Shown in pieces: positions 54,618 to 63,869 of a stretch of DNA of 64,000 bases. The translations under genes were made by a program, and so were the position numbers. The DNA is taken from the NCBI GenBank assembly GCA_945876565.1, contig CAMCOS010000007.1:39894-103893 (forward strand), read 5' to 3'. This stretch comes from Lautropia mirabilis. Its GTDB lineage: Bacteria; Pseudomonadota; Gammaproteobacteria; Burkholderiales; Burkholderiaceae_B. Position 1 is the stretch's first letter. Each line of letters starts with the position of its first letter. The notes beneath the pieces are model-generated. The model was not told the origin of the DNA and ran no database searches. It saw only the letters and a list, made by a program, of their open reading frames with translations.

Positions 54618-55342
54618 GCTTGGCCGGTGTCTTTGCGATAACGCTGCAAGTTCTCCTCATTGGGTGGATACAGGCCTGGCAACTTCTCTCCCGCCTCAAT
54701 GCGCCCCATGATCCAACCCTCGAGCCGCTCTTGCTCAACCGAGAGAGCAACGATGTCATCGAGCATATCGGCTGGGACGACAACCGCACCGTCCTGATCG
54801 ACCACCACCACATCACCCGGAAACACGGCCACCCCACCGCAACCAATAGGCTGCTGCCAGGCCACAAACGTCAAACCTGCCACCGATGGTGGTGCAGCGG
54901 CCCCCTGGCACCAGACCGGCAAGCCTGAGTCGAGCACGCCAGCCAAATCCCGCACCACACCGTCGGTGACCAAACCAGCAACACCGCGCTTGGCCATCCG
55001 TCCGCACAGGATGTCACCAAAAATACCGGCATCTGTTACACCCATGGCATCCACCACCGCAAGACAGCCCTCGGGCATTGCCTCAATAGCTGCTCGTGTG
55101 GAAATCGGCGAGGACCAGGAAGCTGGTGTCGCCAGATCCTCACGAGCAGGCACGAACCGCAAGGTAAACGCGCGCGCCACTAGACGTGGCTGACCATCGC
55201 GCAGCGGTTTGGTCCCACGCATCCACACATTGCGCAAACCCTTTTTTAAAAGAACCGTGGTTAAGGTGGCCGTGGAAATACCGGCCAATGCCTGACGCAC
55301 CTCTTCAGGCAAGCTCATGTCAATTGCTGCTGTGTCGCTCAT
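54614..55342 (-). CDS. RraA-like 4-hydroxy-4-methyl-2-oxoglutarate aldolase family protein
   Basis: 242 residues of the RraA/HMG-aldolase fold. Seen: the N-terminal ISTATLTTVLLKKG helix, ARAFTLRFVPAREDL, the glycine-rich GIFGDILCGRMAKRGVAG and the conserved VTDGVVRD with the Arg and Asp that hold substrate and metal in class II pyruvate aldolases, and FPGDVVVVDQDGAVVVP. RNase E inhibitor RraA of E. coli is shorter (161 residues), so an enzymatic role is more likely. An added N-terminal helix and C-terminal tail account for the length. It lies 14 bases after the DapA-like gene. Confidence 0.82.
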   Translation of the reverse strand: MSDTAAIDMSLPEEVRQALAGISTATLTTVLLKKGLRNVWMRGTKPLRDGQPRLVARAFTLRFVPAREDLATPASWSSPISTRAAIEAMPEGCLAVVDAMGVTDAGIFGDILCGRMAKRGVAGLVTDGVVRDLAGVLDSGLPVWCQGAAAPPSVAGLTFVAWQQPIGCGGVAVFPGDVVVVDQDGAVVVPADMLDDIVALSVEQERLEGWIMGRIEAGEKLPGLYPPNEENLQRYRKDTGQA

Positions 55343-55356
55343 GGTTGCGTTTCCTG

Positions 55357-56328
55357 TTAACCAATTTGCGCCAGACGATTGTCCTGGCGACGAATTAAAC
55401 GTTCAATGTCTTCAATGTCTTGCTTTGAAAGTGCAGGGCCTGGCTTACGCAGGGTGGCCGACGCAATCGCACCACGCTTGGCCAGAATGAACTTGCGCAC
55501 AGCCAGTCCAATGCCAGGCTGCTGCTCGTAGCGCGATAGCGGCAAATACGCATCAAAAATATCAAACGCCCGTTCCACATCGCCTTGCGCATGTGCCTTG
55601 CAAACATCGACCATCATTTCCGGATAAGCAAACCCAGTCATGGCACCGTCAGCGCCTCGCTCCAACTCCTCCGGCAAAAACAACCCGCCCCCGTTGCCAG
55701 TCAATATGGAAATGCGCTTGAGCTTGTTCTGGACTTGCGCTGACCGAATCGCAGCCAGCTTACCCAAACCCGGGCAGTCTTCATGCTTGAGCATCACACA
55801 GCGTGGCGACTGCTCGATGACTTGCATCACCACTGCCGTTGACATCTGCACGCCGGTGGCATTGGGATGGTCCTGCAAAACCCAGGGCACATCAGAACCC
55901 AAGGTTTCGTTCACCATGGAGAAGTAAGTACGGATCTGATCATCTGTGCGCAAGCCAGCGCCCGGCGCAACCATCACGCCATCAGCGCCTAAATCCATGA
56001 CCCGTTTGGTTAACTCACCCATGGATGCAAAGCCAGCTGCAGATGCGCCAACCACGACAGGCACCGCGCCATTCACGCGTGCCAACACTCGCTTGACGTA
56101 GTCGCCAGACTCCTGAGCTGTCAGCTTCGGTGCCTCACCAAGCACACCTAGCAAAGTCAGGCCATTCGCACCAGCCTGAAGATAAAAATCGATTAGGCGA
56201 TCGGTGCTCTCCAAATCCAAGGCCCCATCGGGCTTAAAAGGTGTGACCGTGATCAGGTAGACGCCTGCAGCCGTTTCATTGAACTGCGCACCTGCCATTG
56301 CTTGCGCTTTCTTGTCGTGCTCGCTCAT
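55357..56328 (-). CDS. DapA-superfamily lyase/aldolase, not canonical DapA
   Basis: Class I lyase with a TIM barrel, 323 residues from ATG 56328, which follows GGGGGA at good distance; a GTG at 56340 is a less likely start. Seen: GVYLITVTPFKPDGALD, TLLGVLGEAPKLTAQE in place of the canonical GTTGE loop, VVVGASAAG, and the Schiff-base lysine about Lys181 in CVMLKHEDCPGLGKL. The region that normally reads YNxPxRTG is LQDHPNATG, so the proton-relay Tyr is missing, and the two loop threonines are Val and Leu. It probably acts on a keto acid other than aspartate semialdehyde. It precedes the RraA-like and SDR genes. Confidence 0.82.
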   Translation of the reverse strand: MSEHDKKAQAMAGAQFNETAAGVYLITVTPFKPDGALDLESTDRLIDFYLQAGANGLTLLGVLGEAPKLTAQESGDYVKRVLARVNGAVPVVVGASAAGFASMGELTKRVMDLGADGVMVAPGAGLRTDDQIRTYFSMVNETLGSDVPWVLQDHPNATGVQMSTAVVMQVIEQSPRCVMLKHEDCPGLGKLAAIRSAQVQNKLKRISILTGNGGGLFLPEELERGADGAMTGFAYPEMMVDVCKAHAQGDVERAFDIFDAYLPLSRYEQQPGIGLAVRKFILAKRGAIASATLRKPGPALSKQDIEDIERLIRRQDNRLAQIG

Positions 56329-56372
56329 TGTTTCCCCCACGAAAAGTAGCTATTGTGCATGAAGTGCAGGCT

Positions 56373-57392
56373 CTAAGAGAGGATGTTTGACATTGCCTGA
56401 CCAAGTAGCAAGCCAGAGAGATAAGCTTGTTCGACCCGGCTCTGAGTTAGACCGTCACCACACACACCCAAACTGATCTGAGGCTGCCACCAAGGCTCGT
56501 TGAATGCGGCCAACTCTTGCCTGCGACGCGCATAGAGCCAGCGATGCACCATGGGTGGTTCAAGCGGCTTGATTTCAGGGTAGCCAAGCTCGCCAGCAAA
56601 GGCCTCTAACAGTTCATGCTCAACGTCAGACTTTGACCTCTCCACATTGGCTTGGCTCCATTCTGCCGTAGCCTGTATGACCCAATCATGGCGCCCTGGC
56701 GCTGTTGGTCGGCCAGGTTTGCTGCTGTTGCGTGCCCACCAGCCGATCACTCCTTGCAGCCCTTGCACCCCTTGCTTTTGATCCTGACCTTGCCCGAGCA
56801 AGGTCGCATCCAGATCGGTGAGCGACTCGGCGGTACTGACCATCAGCGTCCAACAAGGCTGCATGGGTGTTTGCTCAAGCTGTTGCGACCAGGATTGCAT
56901 GTGCGGCTCAATCAGTGGCACCGCCTGCTCATTGGGCACTGCAACCACCACCGCATCAAAGCCGTCCAGATGACTGCCATCGTCCATCGCCAGATGCCAG
57001 CCCGCATCAACCCGAACGAGTGTCTGAACTCTCATCTCGGTGCGCACATCCAGCCCCGTGGCCTGCGCACGACCCAGCGCACTCATCCCCGGACTGCCGA
57101 CATACCAGGTCTGAGAGGGATTATCTGACGCCCGCTTAGCAAGTCGTGGCTGCCAGATCGCCACCGAACCATTGGCCAAACCCGCATTCACAAAGCTCGC
57201 AAAACGCTCATCTCGGACCGTGAAATACTGCGCCCCGTGGTCATATTGCGCCCATTGGGCACGTCGCGTCGAAAGCCGGCCACCCACGCCGCGCGACTTC
57301 TCGATCACAACCACCTCCAAGCCCGTTGACCTCAGAGTTTGCGCACACGTCAAGCCGGCCAACCCGGCACCCACCACAGCGACTCGCTGCAT
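56373..57392 (-). CDS. renalase-like FAD/NAD(P)-dependent oxidoreductase
   Basis: Flavoprotein of the amine oxidase/renalase group, 339 residues from ATG 57392, which has AAAGGA upstream; the frame extended to 57563 covers the divergent promoter region. Seen: VAVVGAGLAGLTCAQTL (dinucleotide-binding GxGxxG at residues 8-13) with Glu31 ending the second strand, RGVGGRLSTRR, DHGAQYFTVRD, DAVVVAVPNEQA in the middle, and the C-terminal LGVCGDGLTQSRVEQAYLSG. The substrate is unknown. It is 44 bases upstream of the DapA-like gene and may be cotranscribed, and it is divergent from the RND adaptor gene. Confidence 0.85.
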   Translation of the reverse strand: MQRVAVVGAGLAGLTCAQTLRSTGLEVVVIEKSRGVGGRLSTRRAQWAQYDHGAQYFTVRDERFASFVNAGLANGSVAIWQPRLAKRASDNPSQTWYVGSPGMSALGRAQATGLDVRTEMRVQTLVRVDAGWHLAMDDGSHLDGFDAVVVAVPNEQAVPLIEPHMQSWSQQLEQTPMQPCWTLMVSTAESLTDLDATLLGQGQDQKQGVQGLQGVIGWWARNSSKPGRPTAPGRHDWVIQATAEWSQANVERSKSDVEHELLEAFAGELGYPEIKPLEPPMVHRWLYARRRQELAAFNEPWWQPQISLGVCGDGLTQSRVEQAYLSGLLLGQAMSNILS

Positions 57393-57573
57393 AACTGATC
57401 CTTTGGTAAAACCCTTAATAAAAAGCATGACATTCGGTGTCAACAAGCACCAACCATAGCAAAATTGTGCACCTTGCGGGCGAACTCCGGACTGCGTGAC
57501 CTTGATGTTCTTTAGGCACAGCGATGACGGTTTCTGCTTTAATTGAGCAACATTGCAACGCACAATCGAAGAT

Positions 57574-58623
57574 ATGACTTTAAAGCTCTCTTTGTCGGCT
57601 GTTTTTATTTCTGTTGCGATGGCCGCCTGCTCCGACCAAGATCAACTGCCGGGGCCAAGCCAGGCCTTACCTGTGGTTAAAACCATGCCGCTGGAATCTG
57701 CGCAAACTGGCTCAACGCGCCTGTCGGGCTCGATTCAGGCCGAGCGCCAAAACCCGTTGTCGTTTCAAATTGGCGGGCGGATCATTGAACGCACGGTCAA
57801 TGCCGGAGACCGCGTCAACCAGGGGCAACCGCTCTTTGCCATCGATCAAAGAGACTTGAGAGAGGCGTTTGCAGCCGCGAGCGCACAAGTGCAGGCTGCC
57901 ACCAGGGGACTGCAAACGACAAAGGACGACTTGGATAGGGCAAACCGATTGTTTAAATCGAACTTTATCAGCGAGCAAGCACTTGACCAGGCCAAGCTTC
58001 GGTTGTCTGAGGCACAGAATAGACTGGATGCGGCCAATTCTGGCTTAAATCAGGCTAGCAACGCGCTAGGCTACGCTCGACTAACGGCGCCGGCCGATGG
58101 CATTGTGACTGAAGTCATGGCGGAGATTGGCCAAGTCATCAATCCTGGCCAGTCGGTCGGCGAGTTCGCCTTTGACGGCCAGCTTGAGATCGAAGTGTTT
58201 CTGCCACAAGGCTTAGAGGCCCCGCAAAGCGCCACGGTATCGTTGGGCCAGTCGCATTGGCCTGCCATGCGCCGGGAGGTCTCTGGCGCGGCCGATCCAA
58301 GCTCACGAACATTTCGAGCTCGATACGCGTTACCTGCTGAGGTCACCAACATTCCCATCGGCACCATCGCTGATTTACTCTTGCCTATCCCGCAGGACGC
58401 TACCATCGTTCGGGTTCCATTGGGTGCCATTGATGAGCGTGGACAAGGCCCACGCATCTGGATTGTGGTGAACGGTCAGACCCAAGCCGTGCCGGTAGAG
58501 CTTCTATCACTGTCACGTGAGACCGCGCAAATCAAGACCAACCTGGCCATCGGCACCCCAGTGATCGCGATGGGCACGCACTTGCTTGAAGCGGGCATGG
58601 CCGTCAGGATACAGGCACGATGA
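57574..58623 (+). CDS. RND efflux periplasmic adaptor (lipoprotein)
   Basis: Membrane-fusion protein linking an RND pump to an outer-membrane channel, 349 residues. Seen: a lipoprotein signal (LKLSLSAVFISVAMAACSD) with lipobox Met-Ala-Ala-Cys; RLSGSIQAERQNPLSFQIGG; lipoyl-type GDRVNQGQPLFAID; a helical hairpin with coiled-coil heptads (about residues 95-165); ARLTAPADGIVTEVMAEIGQVINPGQ; and a membrane-proximal domain. I chose ATG 57574 so that the signal peptide starts properly; ATG 57553 would add 7 residues. The pump gene overlaps by 4 bases. No TetR regulator or TolC-like gene is adjacent. Confidence 0.9.
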   Translation: MTLKLSLSAVFISVAMAACSDQDQLPGPSQALPVVKTMPLESAQTGSTRLSGSIQAERQNPLSFQIGGRIIERTVNAGDRVNQGQPLFAIDQRDLREAFAAASAQVQAATRGLQTTKDDLDRANRLFKSNFISEQALDQAKLRLSEAQNRLDAANSGLNQASNALGYARLTAPADGIVTEVMAEIGQVINPGQSVGEFAFDGQLEIEVFLPQGLEAPQSATVSLGQSHWPAMRREVSGAADPSSRTFRARYALPAEVTNIPIGTIADLLLPIPQDATIVRVPLGAIDERGQGPRIWIVVNGQTQAVPVELLSLSRETAQIKTNLAIGTPVIAMGTHLLEAGMAVRIQAR

Positions 58624-61600
58624 GCTTTCCCAATCTGTCTGCACTAGCGGTTCGCGAACGGTCAGTGACGCTGTTTTTTTTGATTCTGTCCGTGCTGGCT
58701 GGCTTGTACGCGTTTAACTCTCTCGGGCGCGCTGAAGACCCCCCATTTACCGTACGCGCCATGGTCGTGACCGTGCTGTGGCCTGGCGCCACACCCGCTG
58801 AATTGCAGAACCAGGTGGTTGACCGCCTTGAAAAACAAGTGCAGGAAGTAGAGTATTTTTACAAACTCGAAACCACCATTCGTCCTGGGCGCGCGGACCT
58901 GCTCATTGAGTTCCAGGACTATTCGCCAAGCGAGGTGGTGCCGGATCTTTTTTATGAAGTACGCAAGCGCATGCTCGATGAGGCTGCAGCAATGCCAGCC
59001 GGCGTCATTGGGCCAATTGTGAACGACAGCTTTGACGACGTGTACTTCACGATTTTGGCATTGACAGCCCCAGGCCTGCCCATGTCCGAACTCGCGCGGG
59101 ATGCGGAGCGCATCCGTGACAAATTGCAGCGTATTGAAGGTGTGCAAAAAGTATTGTTGCTTGGCGAGCAACCCCAGCGAATTCACCTGGACTTTGATCT
59201 GGGAAAGTTAGCCAACCTTGGCATCAGCATGCAAACCGTGATGGCCGCCATTGATGGGAACAATCGGCTCGTGCCTGCTGGTTTTTTTGAGACCGATGCC
59301 GCGCGCGTTTATGTTCGCGTGCCCGCCGACTTAAGCAATCCTAAAACCTTGGCAGATGTGCCTTTACGCATCAACAATCGCCTGATTCGGCTAGGTGACA
59401 TCGCAAAGGTTGAGGCAGGCTACCAAGACCCACCTAGCTACATGATCCGCGCAGCCGGACAAGACGCCATCGTGCTTGGGGTGGTGCTGCTGCCAGGTGA
59501 AAATGGCCTGATTTTGGGCGAACGCCTTGAAAACTTTCTGCAAGCCCAAAAGACTGAACTGCCACTGGGCATGCAACTGACCCAGTTGACCAATCAGGCT
59601 GATGCCATCTCCGGGGCAGTCAGCTTATTCCAAGTCAAGTTCCTGGTCGCCATGGCCGTGGTCATGGCAGTCAGCATTCTTGCGATCGGTCTGCGCGCCG
59701 GCTTGATTGTCGGCCTGTCCATTCCAATCACGCTCGGGCTGACGTTTCTGCTCATGAAAATGACGGGCATGAATCTGGACCGGATTTCTTTGGGCGCGTT
59801 GATTATTGCACTGGGCTTACTGGTCGATGACGCCATCATTGCCATCGAAATGATGATCGTCAAAATGGAGCAAGGCTGGGATCGCGTTCGGGCTGCGACC
59901 CATGCGTGGCAGGTCACTGCCGCACCCATGCTGTTTGGCACACTCGTGACAGTTGCTGGATTTGTACCCATTGGCTTTGCCCAATCTGGCGTGGGTGAAT
60001 ACGCCGGGGGCATCTTCTGGGTATTGGCATTTGCCTTGCTCGTCTCTTGGCTGGTGGCAGTCACGTTCACACCCTACCTCGGTGTGAAGTTATTGCCCGA
60101 CATGGCCCAACACCATGTCGACGCTCAAACCGTTTACAGCACACCGAACTACGAACGCCTGCGCAAACTGGTTCAGTGGTGTGTGGGGCACAAGCGCCGG
60201 GTCGTGCTTTCAACCGTGGGGCTGCTGATTTTAAGCATTGCTGGCATGGCCGGCCCGGTGGAAAAGCAGTTTTTCCCGAGCTCGGATCGCCCTGAGGTGC
60301 TGATCTCAGTCTATTTGCCAGAAGGCACATCGATTGGCAAAACAGATGAAGTTGTCAAACGGCTTGAGTCTCGTCTGGTCGACATGCCGCAAATCAAAAG
60401 CTTATCGGCATACATCGGTGCGGGCGCACCTCGGTTTTTTATTTCAGCCAACCCAGAGCAACCTAACCCTGGGTTTGGGAAAGTCATCGCTGTCACTGGC
60501 GGGGTGGCTGATCGCGAATCGCTGATCGCCGAACTACAACAGCAGATTGCCAATGGTGACTACGCTGATGCACGTGTAAGGGTAGCCAGATTGCTTTATG
60601 GGCCACCGGTGGACTGGCCGGTCAGCTTTCGAGTCACGGGACCAGACCCTCAGGTGCTACGGGACATTGGCCACCGCATGGTTGACATCATGCGCACCAA
60701 CCCCAATGTGGTGGACCCCAATCTCGACTGGGATGAGCGTGCTCCCTTCCTTAACTTGGATCTCGACTCACAGCGACTGCAAACGCTGGGCTTAACACCA
60801 CTGGATGTGGCGCAGCAACTACAGTTTCAGTTCGATGGCGTGCCCGTGACCAATGTGCGCCAGGACATTCGTCAGGTGCAAGTCCGTGCCCGGGCCTTGC
60901 CAGAGACCGGTGAACTACTACAAAACATCGAGATCCAAACACCGAGCGGCAGCAAGCTGCCCTTGTCACAACTTGGCACGGCGCAGATTGAATTCGATGA
61001 GCCGGTGATCAAACGCTACAACCGCGAGCCATTTCTGTACGTCAACGCAGACGTCGATGGCGCACAACCGCCCGACGTCACCATGGCAGTCTGGAAAACG
61101 CTAAACACACTGCGCTCGGAATTGCCCGAGGGCTACCAGATCAACATCGCTGGCTCCATTGAACAGTCTGGCAAAGCCGATGCGTCGATTCAAAAACTGC
61201 AACCATTGATGGTTGGCTTGATGCTGGTGTTCATCATGCTTCAGATGCGCAGTTTCTCAGGCATGTTCATGGTGGTGGCAACCGCACCGCTTGGGCTAAT
61301 CGGTGCGGTACTGGCCCTTTTATTGTTTGCTCAACCATTCGGATTTGTGGCCTTACTGGGGTTGATTGGCCTGGCAGGCATTCTGATGCGCAACACCTTG
61401 ATCCTGACGCAGCAAGTAGCGGACAACGTGGCCGAAGGCCTGAATTTGCGCACGGCGGTCATCGAAGCAGCCGTGCAACGTGCACGTCCGGTGGTGCTCA
61501 CGGCCGTGGCAGCCGCACTGGCGTTCATCCCACTGACGCTTGACAGCTTCTGGGGGCCACTTGCCTATGTGCTGATTGGTGGCGTGCTGGTCGGGACCGT

Positions 61601-61685
61601 CATCACCATCTTGTTTGTGCCAGCGCTCTATGCCTGGTGGTTCAAGATAGACGCGGCAGCAACCCCAAATCCTCAGGCACAATGA
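58620..61685 (+). CDS. RND efflux pump permease
   Basis: AcrB/MexF-superfamily proton-driven exporter in the inner membrane, 1021 residues. Seen: helix 1 (LFFLILSVLAGLYAF) followed by RAEDPPF, the DP dipeptide typical of the CzcA/MdtB-side subfamilies; two large periplasmic loops; the proton-relay helix with GLLVDDAIIAIEMM (adjacent aspartates near residue 400); and the duplicated second half with MRSFSGMFMVV and GILMRNTLILTQQVADN, where the second-half motif carries Asn. Drug or metabolite specificity is not readable. It depends on the lipoprotein adaptor encoded just upstream and on an outer-membrane factor encoded elsewhere. Confidence 0.94.
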   Translation: MSFPNLSALAVRERSVTLFFLILSVLAGLYAFNSLGRAEDPPFTVRAMVVTVLWPGATPAELQNQVVDRLEKQVQEVEYFYKLETTIRPGRADLLIEFQDYSPSEVVPDLFYEVRKRMLDEAAAMPAGVIGPIVNDSFDDVYFTILALTAPGLPMSELARDAERIRDKLQRIEGVQKVLLLGEQPQRIHLDFDLGKLANLGISMQTVMAAIDGNNRLVPAGFFETDAARVYVRVPADLSNPKTLADVPLRINNRLIRLGDIAKVEAGYQDPPSYMIRAAGQDAIVLGVVLLPGENGLILGERLENFLQAQKTELPLGMQLTQLTNQADAISGAVSLFQVKFLVAMAVVMAVSILAIGLRAGLIVGLSIPITLGLTFLLMKMTGMNLDRISLGALIIALGLLVDDAIIAIEMMIVKMEQGWDRVRAATHAWQVTAAPMLFGTLVTVAGFVPIGFAQSGVGEYAGGIFWVLAFALLVSWLVAVTFTPYLGVKLLPDMAQHHVDAQTVYSTPNYERLRKLVQWCVGHKRRVVLSTVGLLILSIAGMAGPVEKQFFPSSDRPEVLISVYLPEGTSIGKTDEVVKRLESRLVDMPQIKSLSAYIGAGAPRFFISANPEQPNPGFGKVIAVTGGVADRESLIAELQQQIANGDYADARVRVARLLYGPPVDWPVSFRVTGPDPQVLRDIGHRMVDIMRTNPNVVDPNLDWDERAPFLNLDLDSQRLQTLGLTPLDVAQQLQFQFDGVPVTNVRQDIRQVQVRARALPETGELLQNIEIQTPSGSKLPLSQLGTAQIEFDEPVIKRYNREPFLYVNADVDGAQPPDVTMAVWKTLNTLRSELPEGYQINIAGSIEQSGKADASIQKLQPLMVGLMLVFIMLQMRSFSGMFMVVATAPLGLIGAVLALLLFAQPFGFVALLGLIGLAGILMRNTLILTQQVADNVAEGLNLRTAVIEAAVQRARPVVLTAVAAALAFIPLTLDSFWGPLAYVLIGGVLVGTVITILFVPALYAWWFKIDAAATPNPQAQ

Positions 61686-61754
61686 GTGCAACGCCGATTT
61701 CGGTCAAACTAGCCAGGGACAAGGCTGAGCGACCACTGATGCATGAGGCATGCC

Positions 61755-62186
61755 GTGGATCCGTTTAAAAAACTGCCAGGCTATCGCACAGCGCCCGCTG
61801 GCGTGGAGCGAAAGATACTGCGCTTAGTGCCAAAAGTACTGCTTGTGGGCACGGTGCTCATTATTTTGCCATCGCTCATTGCCCGCCTATGGACCGTTGA
61901 TGATGCACCGTGGGCAATCAGCAAGGTCATTACGACCATCGATATATACGCGTTCGGACTGCTCGCCGTCTTATGGACATCGTTGTTAACCGTGGGCGTG
62001 GGTGCTTTTACCGTCATGGTGATGAAAGGCCCAGCTTACGTGGCTGATGCCTACCCGCTACCGGATTCGGAGGCCCCCATCAAAACTGGGGCCCACGGCA
62101 CTGCCGCCACGCGTTACGCTCAAGGGACGAACGTCAAACCGATGTCCAGTAAAACCGCCCCTGAACTGACAGACGCAGCAAAATGA
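61755..62186 (+). CDS. two-helix membrane protein of unknown function
   Basis: No family recognised. 143 residues from GTG 61755, which has GAGG upstream; ATG 61743 would add 4 residues but lacks a ribosome-binding site. Seen: a basic N-terminal stretch (DPFKKLPGYRTAPAGVERK) and two hydrophobic helices (VLLVGTVLIILPSLIARLW and IYAFGLLAVLWTSLLTVGVGAFTV) joined by a short loop. A polar, low-complexity C-terminal tail of about 50 residues ends DAAK. The end overlaps the thioesterase start by 4 bases, which supports coding. It lies 69 bases after the RND pump gene. Confidence 0.7.
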   Translation: MDPFKKLPGYRTAPAGVERKILRLVPKVLLVGTVLIILPSLIARLWTVDDAPWAISKVITTIDIYAFGLLAVLWTSLLTVGVGAFTVMVMKGPAYVADAYPLPDSEAPIKTGAHGTAATRYAQGTNVKPMSSKTAPELTDAAK

Positions 62187-62635
62187 GCCAACTAAGACCT
62201 GGGCTGACCCTACAAGTACTGAGCGATCGACTGAATCAAAGTGACAACCTGCCACGCCACCTTGGCATTGAACTGACACACCTTGAACCATTCAGTCTTC
62301 ACAGTCGCATGCCCTTGCAGGCAAAACATTTTGCGCCAAACACATACTTGCATGCTGGCAGCGTGGTGACATTAGCCGACACCACCGCAGGATTCGCGAC
62401 ATATGCCCACCTGCCAGAAGGTGCCCACTCATTTACCACCATCGAGCTGAAATCGAACTTTTTAGGTACTGTGCGAGACGGTGCGATCAGTTGCCGCGCC
62501 TGGGCGCAGCACTTGGGGCGCAACACCCACGTCTGGGACGCCGAAGTCTATGCCGAAGCCACTGGCAAAAAAATTGCATTGTTTCGCTGCACGCAAATGA
62601 TCTTGTGGCCCAAAATTGAGGACTCATCGAAATGA
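62183..62635 (+). CDS. PaaI-type hot-dog thioesterase
   Basis: Acyl-CoA thioesterase-like protein of 150 residues. Seen: LGIELTHLEPFSLHSRMPL, the family segment TYLHAGSVVTLADTTAGFA (H-G-x-x-x-x-x-x-D/E helix with catalytic Asp), and FTTIELKSNFLGTVRDGAI, the usual substrate strand. The His-Ala-Gly-x-x-x-x-x-x-Asp spacing supports thioesterase activity; the acyl group is unknown. It overlaps both neighbours by 4 bases, so the membrane protein, this gene and the DsbA-like gene form one coupled unit. Confidence 0.85.
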   Translation: MSQLRPGLTLQVLSDRLNQSDNLPRHLGIELTHLEPFSLHSRMPLQAKHFAPNTYLHAGSVVTLADTTAGFATYAHLPEGAHSFTTIELKSNFLGTVRDGAISCRAWAQHLGRNTHVWDAEVYAEATGKKIALFRCTQMILWPKIEDSSK

Positions 62636-63312
62636 CCATGCCAGTCAGAATCGACTTTGTTTCAGATGTCGCTTGCCCATGGTGCGCCATCGGCTACACC
62701 ACCCTTGAGTCAGCGCTTGCCAGCACTGATACGGCCGTTGAAGTTCACTTGCAGCCCTTTGAGCTCAACCCAGACATGCCTGCAGGCGGACAAGATGCCA
62801 TTGAGTATCTTGCCGCCAAATTTGACATCACACCAGATCAAGTCAGAATCAATCAGCAACGTATCTACGACCGCGCGGCCCAAGTCGGGTTTCGGTTTCA
62901 CCCCGAAGGTCGCAAGCGTGTGTACAACACGTTCAACTGCCACCGCCTGATTCATTGGGCCACCGTAGAGCACGGCTTGGATGCCGCCTGGGCTTTGAAG
63001 CGGGCACTGCTTGCGGCTTACTTCACTCGAGCTGACAACATGGACGATGCCAACACGTTGCTAGAAGCAGTAAAAGAGGCGGGCCTAGACCAAAAGCGTG
63101 CGGCCCAAGTGCTCGCTGAAAATGAGTTCGAGCACGATGTACGTGCTGCACAAACCCGCTACAAGATGCTTGGCATTCAGGGCGTACCGGCGTTTATTTT
63201 GAATGACAAGTTTCTCGTTGAAGGTGCCCAGCCCATGGAAAACCTGATTGCCGCCATTGAGGCGGCCACCCAACGGGCTGCAGAACAAGAGCAATCCGAC
63301 ACCCCCGACTAG
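62632..63312 (+). CDS. DsbA-family oxidoreductase, FrnE-like
   Basis: Thioredoxin-fold protein with an inserted helical domain, 226 residues. Seen: the active site CPWC at residues 15-18 within DFVSDVACPWCAIGY, LQPFELNPDMPAGG, a helical insert (residues about 70-170), and the cis-proline loop GIQGVPAFILNDKFLVEGAQ. There is no signal peptide, so it is probably cytoplasmic, as FrnE proteins usually are. Relatives take part in oxidative stress tolerance or polyketide/isomerase chemistry. It closes the coupled three-gene unit; the convergent azlD gene ends 21 bases away. Confidence 0.9.
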   Translation: MTMPVRIDFVSDVACPWCAIGYTTLESALASTDTAVEVHLQPFELNPDMPAGGQDAIEYLAAKFDITPDQVRINQQRIYDRAAQVGFRFHPEGRKRVYNTFNCHRLIHWATVEHGLDAAWALKRALLAAYFTRADNMDDANTLLEAVKEAGLDQKRAAQVLAENEFEHDVRAAQTRYKMLGIQGVPAFILNDKFLVEGAQPMENLIAAIEAATQRAAEQEQSDTPD

Positions 63313-63333
63313 GATCCACACAGTTCAAACTGG

Positions 63334-63645
63334 CTAAATCCAAAGCATGTAAAGCACCGTGCCTGCAGCGATGCTTAAAAGCGGCTGGCGCTTGTATAGC
63401 TGCAAACCAAGCACCACCAAAACCGCCACGACGGTGGGCAACACGTGGCCTGGCGACTGCAGACCTAAGGCGTGCGCGCTGTGTAAAAGCAAGAGCGCCA
63501 TGATGGCTGGCGGCAAGAACAGGCCAATGCGACGCACCACGGGGCTGCCGCGCAACCAGCGCGCCCCCATGAATGGCAGCGCACGAATCAGAAACGTCAC
63601 GGCCCCCATGGCAAGGATGACTGACAGAACATAAAAATCGTTCAT
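63334..63645 (-). CDS. azlD: AzlD-family branched-chain amino acid exporter subunit
   Basis: Small partner of the AzlC/YgaZ exporter, 103 residues from ATG 63645, which has GGAGGG upstream; the longer frame to 63801 overlaps the upstream gene. Seen: a hydrophobic N-terminus (FYVLSVILAMGAVTFLIRALPF) with the family Thr-x-x-x-Arg-x-x-Pro motif, then IGLFLPPAIMALLLL and two more hydrophobic segments (HVLPTVVAVLVVLGLQLY, LLSIAAGTVLYMLWI). The sequence looks intact although the azlC next to it appears truncated. Its start overlaps that gene by 4 bases. Confidence 0.87.
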   Translation of the reverse strand: MNDFYVLSVILAMGAVTFLIRALPFMGARWLRGSPVVRRIGLFLPPAIMALLLLHSAHALGLQSPGHVLPTVVAVLVVLGLQLYKRQPLLSIAAGTVLYMLWI

Positions 63646-63860
63646 GGAGCCCTCCCCGCATCGCGAGACGACCAGGCAATGCTGGCCAGCACGCAGATCG
63701 CCATGGACAGCAAGAGGGCTTGATTTGGCCACCACCACAACATAAGCACATAGCTCGCCGGTGCGATCAGTAGCGGCAACCAGGCGCGCGTGGCACGCCA
63801 TTGCTCCACGGCCAAGACCGCACCCAGTGCTGCCAACGCAAAATCCAACCCGTTGATCAC
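63642..63860 (-). pseudogene. azlC: azlC C-terminal fragment
   Basis: A short open frame resembling only the last quarter of AzlC/YgaZ, which is normally about 230 residues. Seen: GLDFALAALGAVLAVEQWR, then LPLLIAPASYVLMLWWWPNQ and ALLLSMAICVLASIAW, two or three hydrophobic helices. An in-frame TAG lies 3 codons before the GTG at 63860, and the upstream DNA belongs to another reading frame. AGGAGGTGATC, a perfect match to the 16S 3' end, precedes a TTG at 63848, so a 68-residue product could still be made. Without the first helices it is unlikely to be a working exporter. It overlaps azlD by 4 bases. Confidence 0.6.
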
Positions 63861-63869
63861 CTCCTCGCC

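Noticed and set aside
58674..58681. Eight-T run near the start of the RND pump gene as a slippage site
   Set aside because: It codes for a normal Phe/Leu membrane helix, where T-runs are common, and no conserved product would result.
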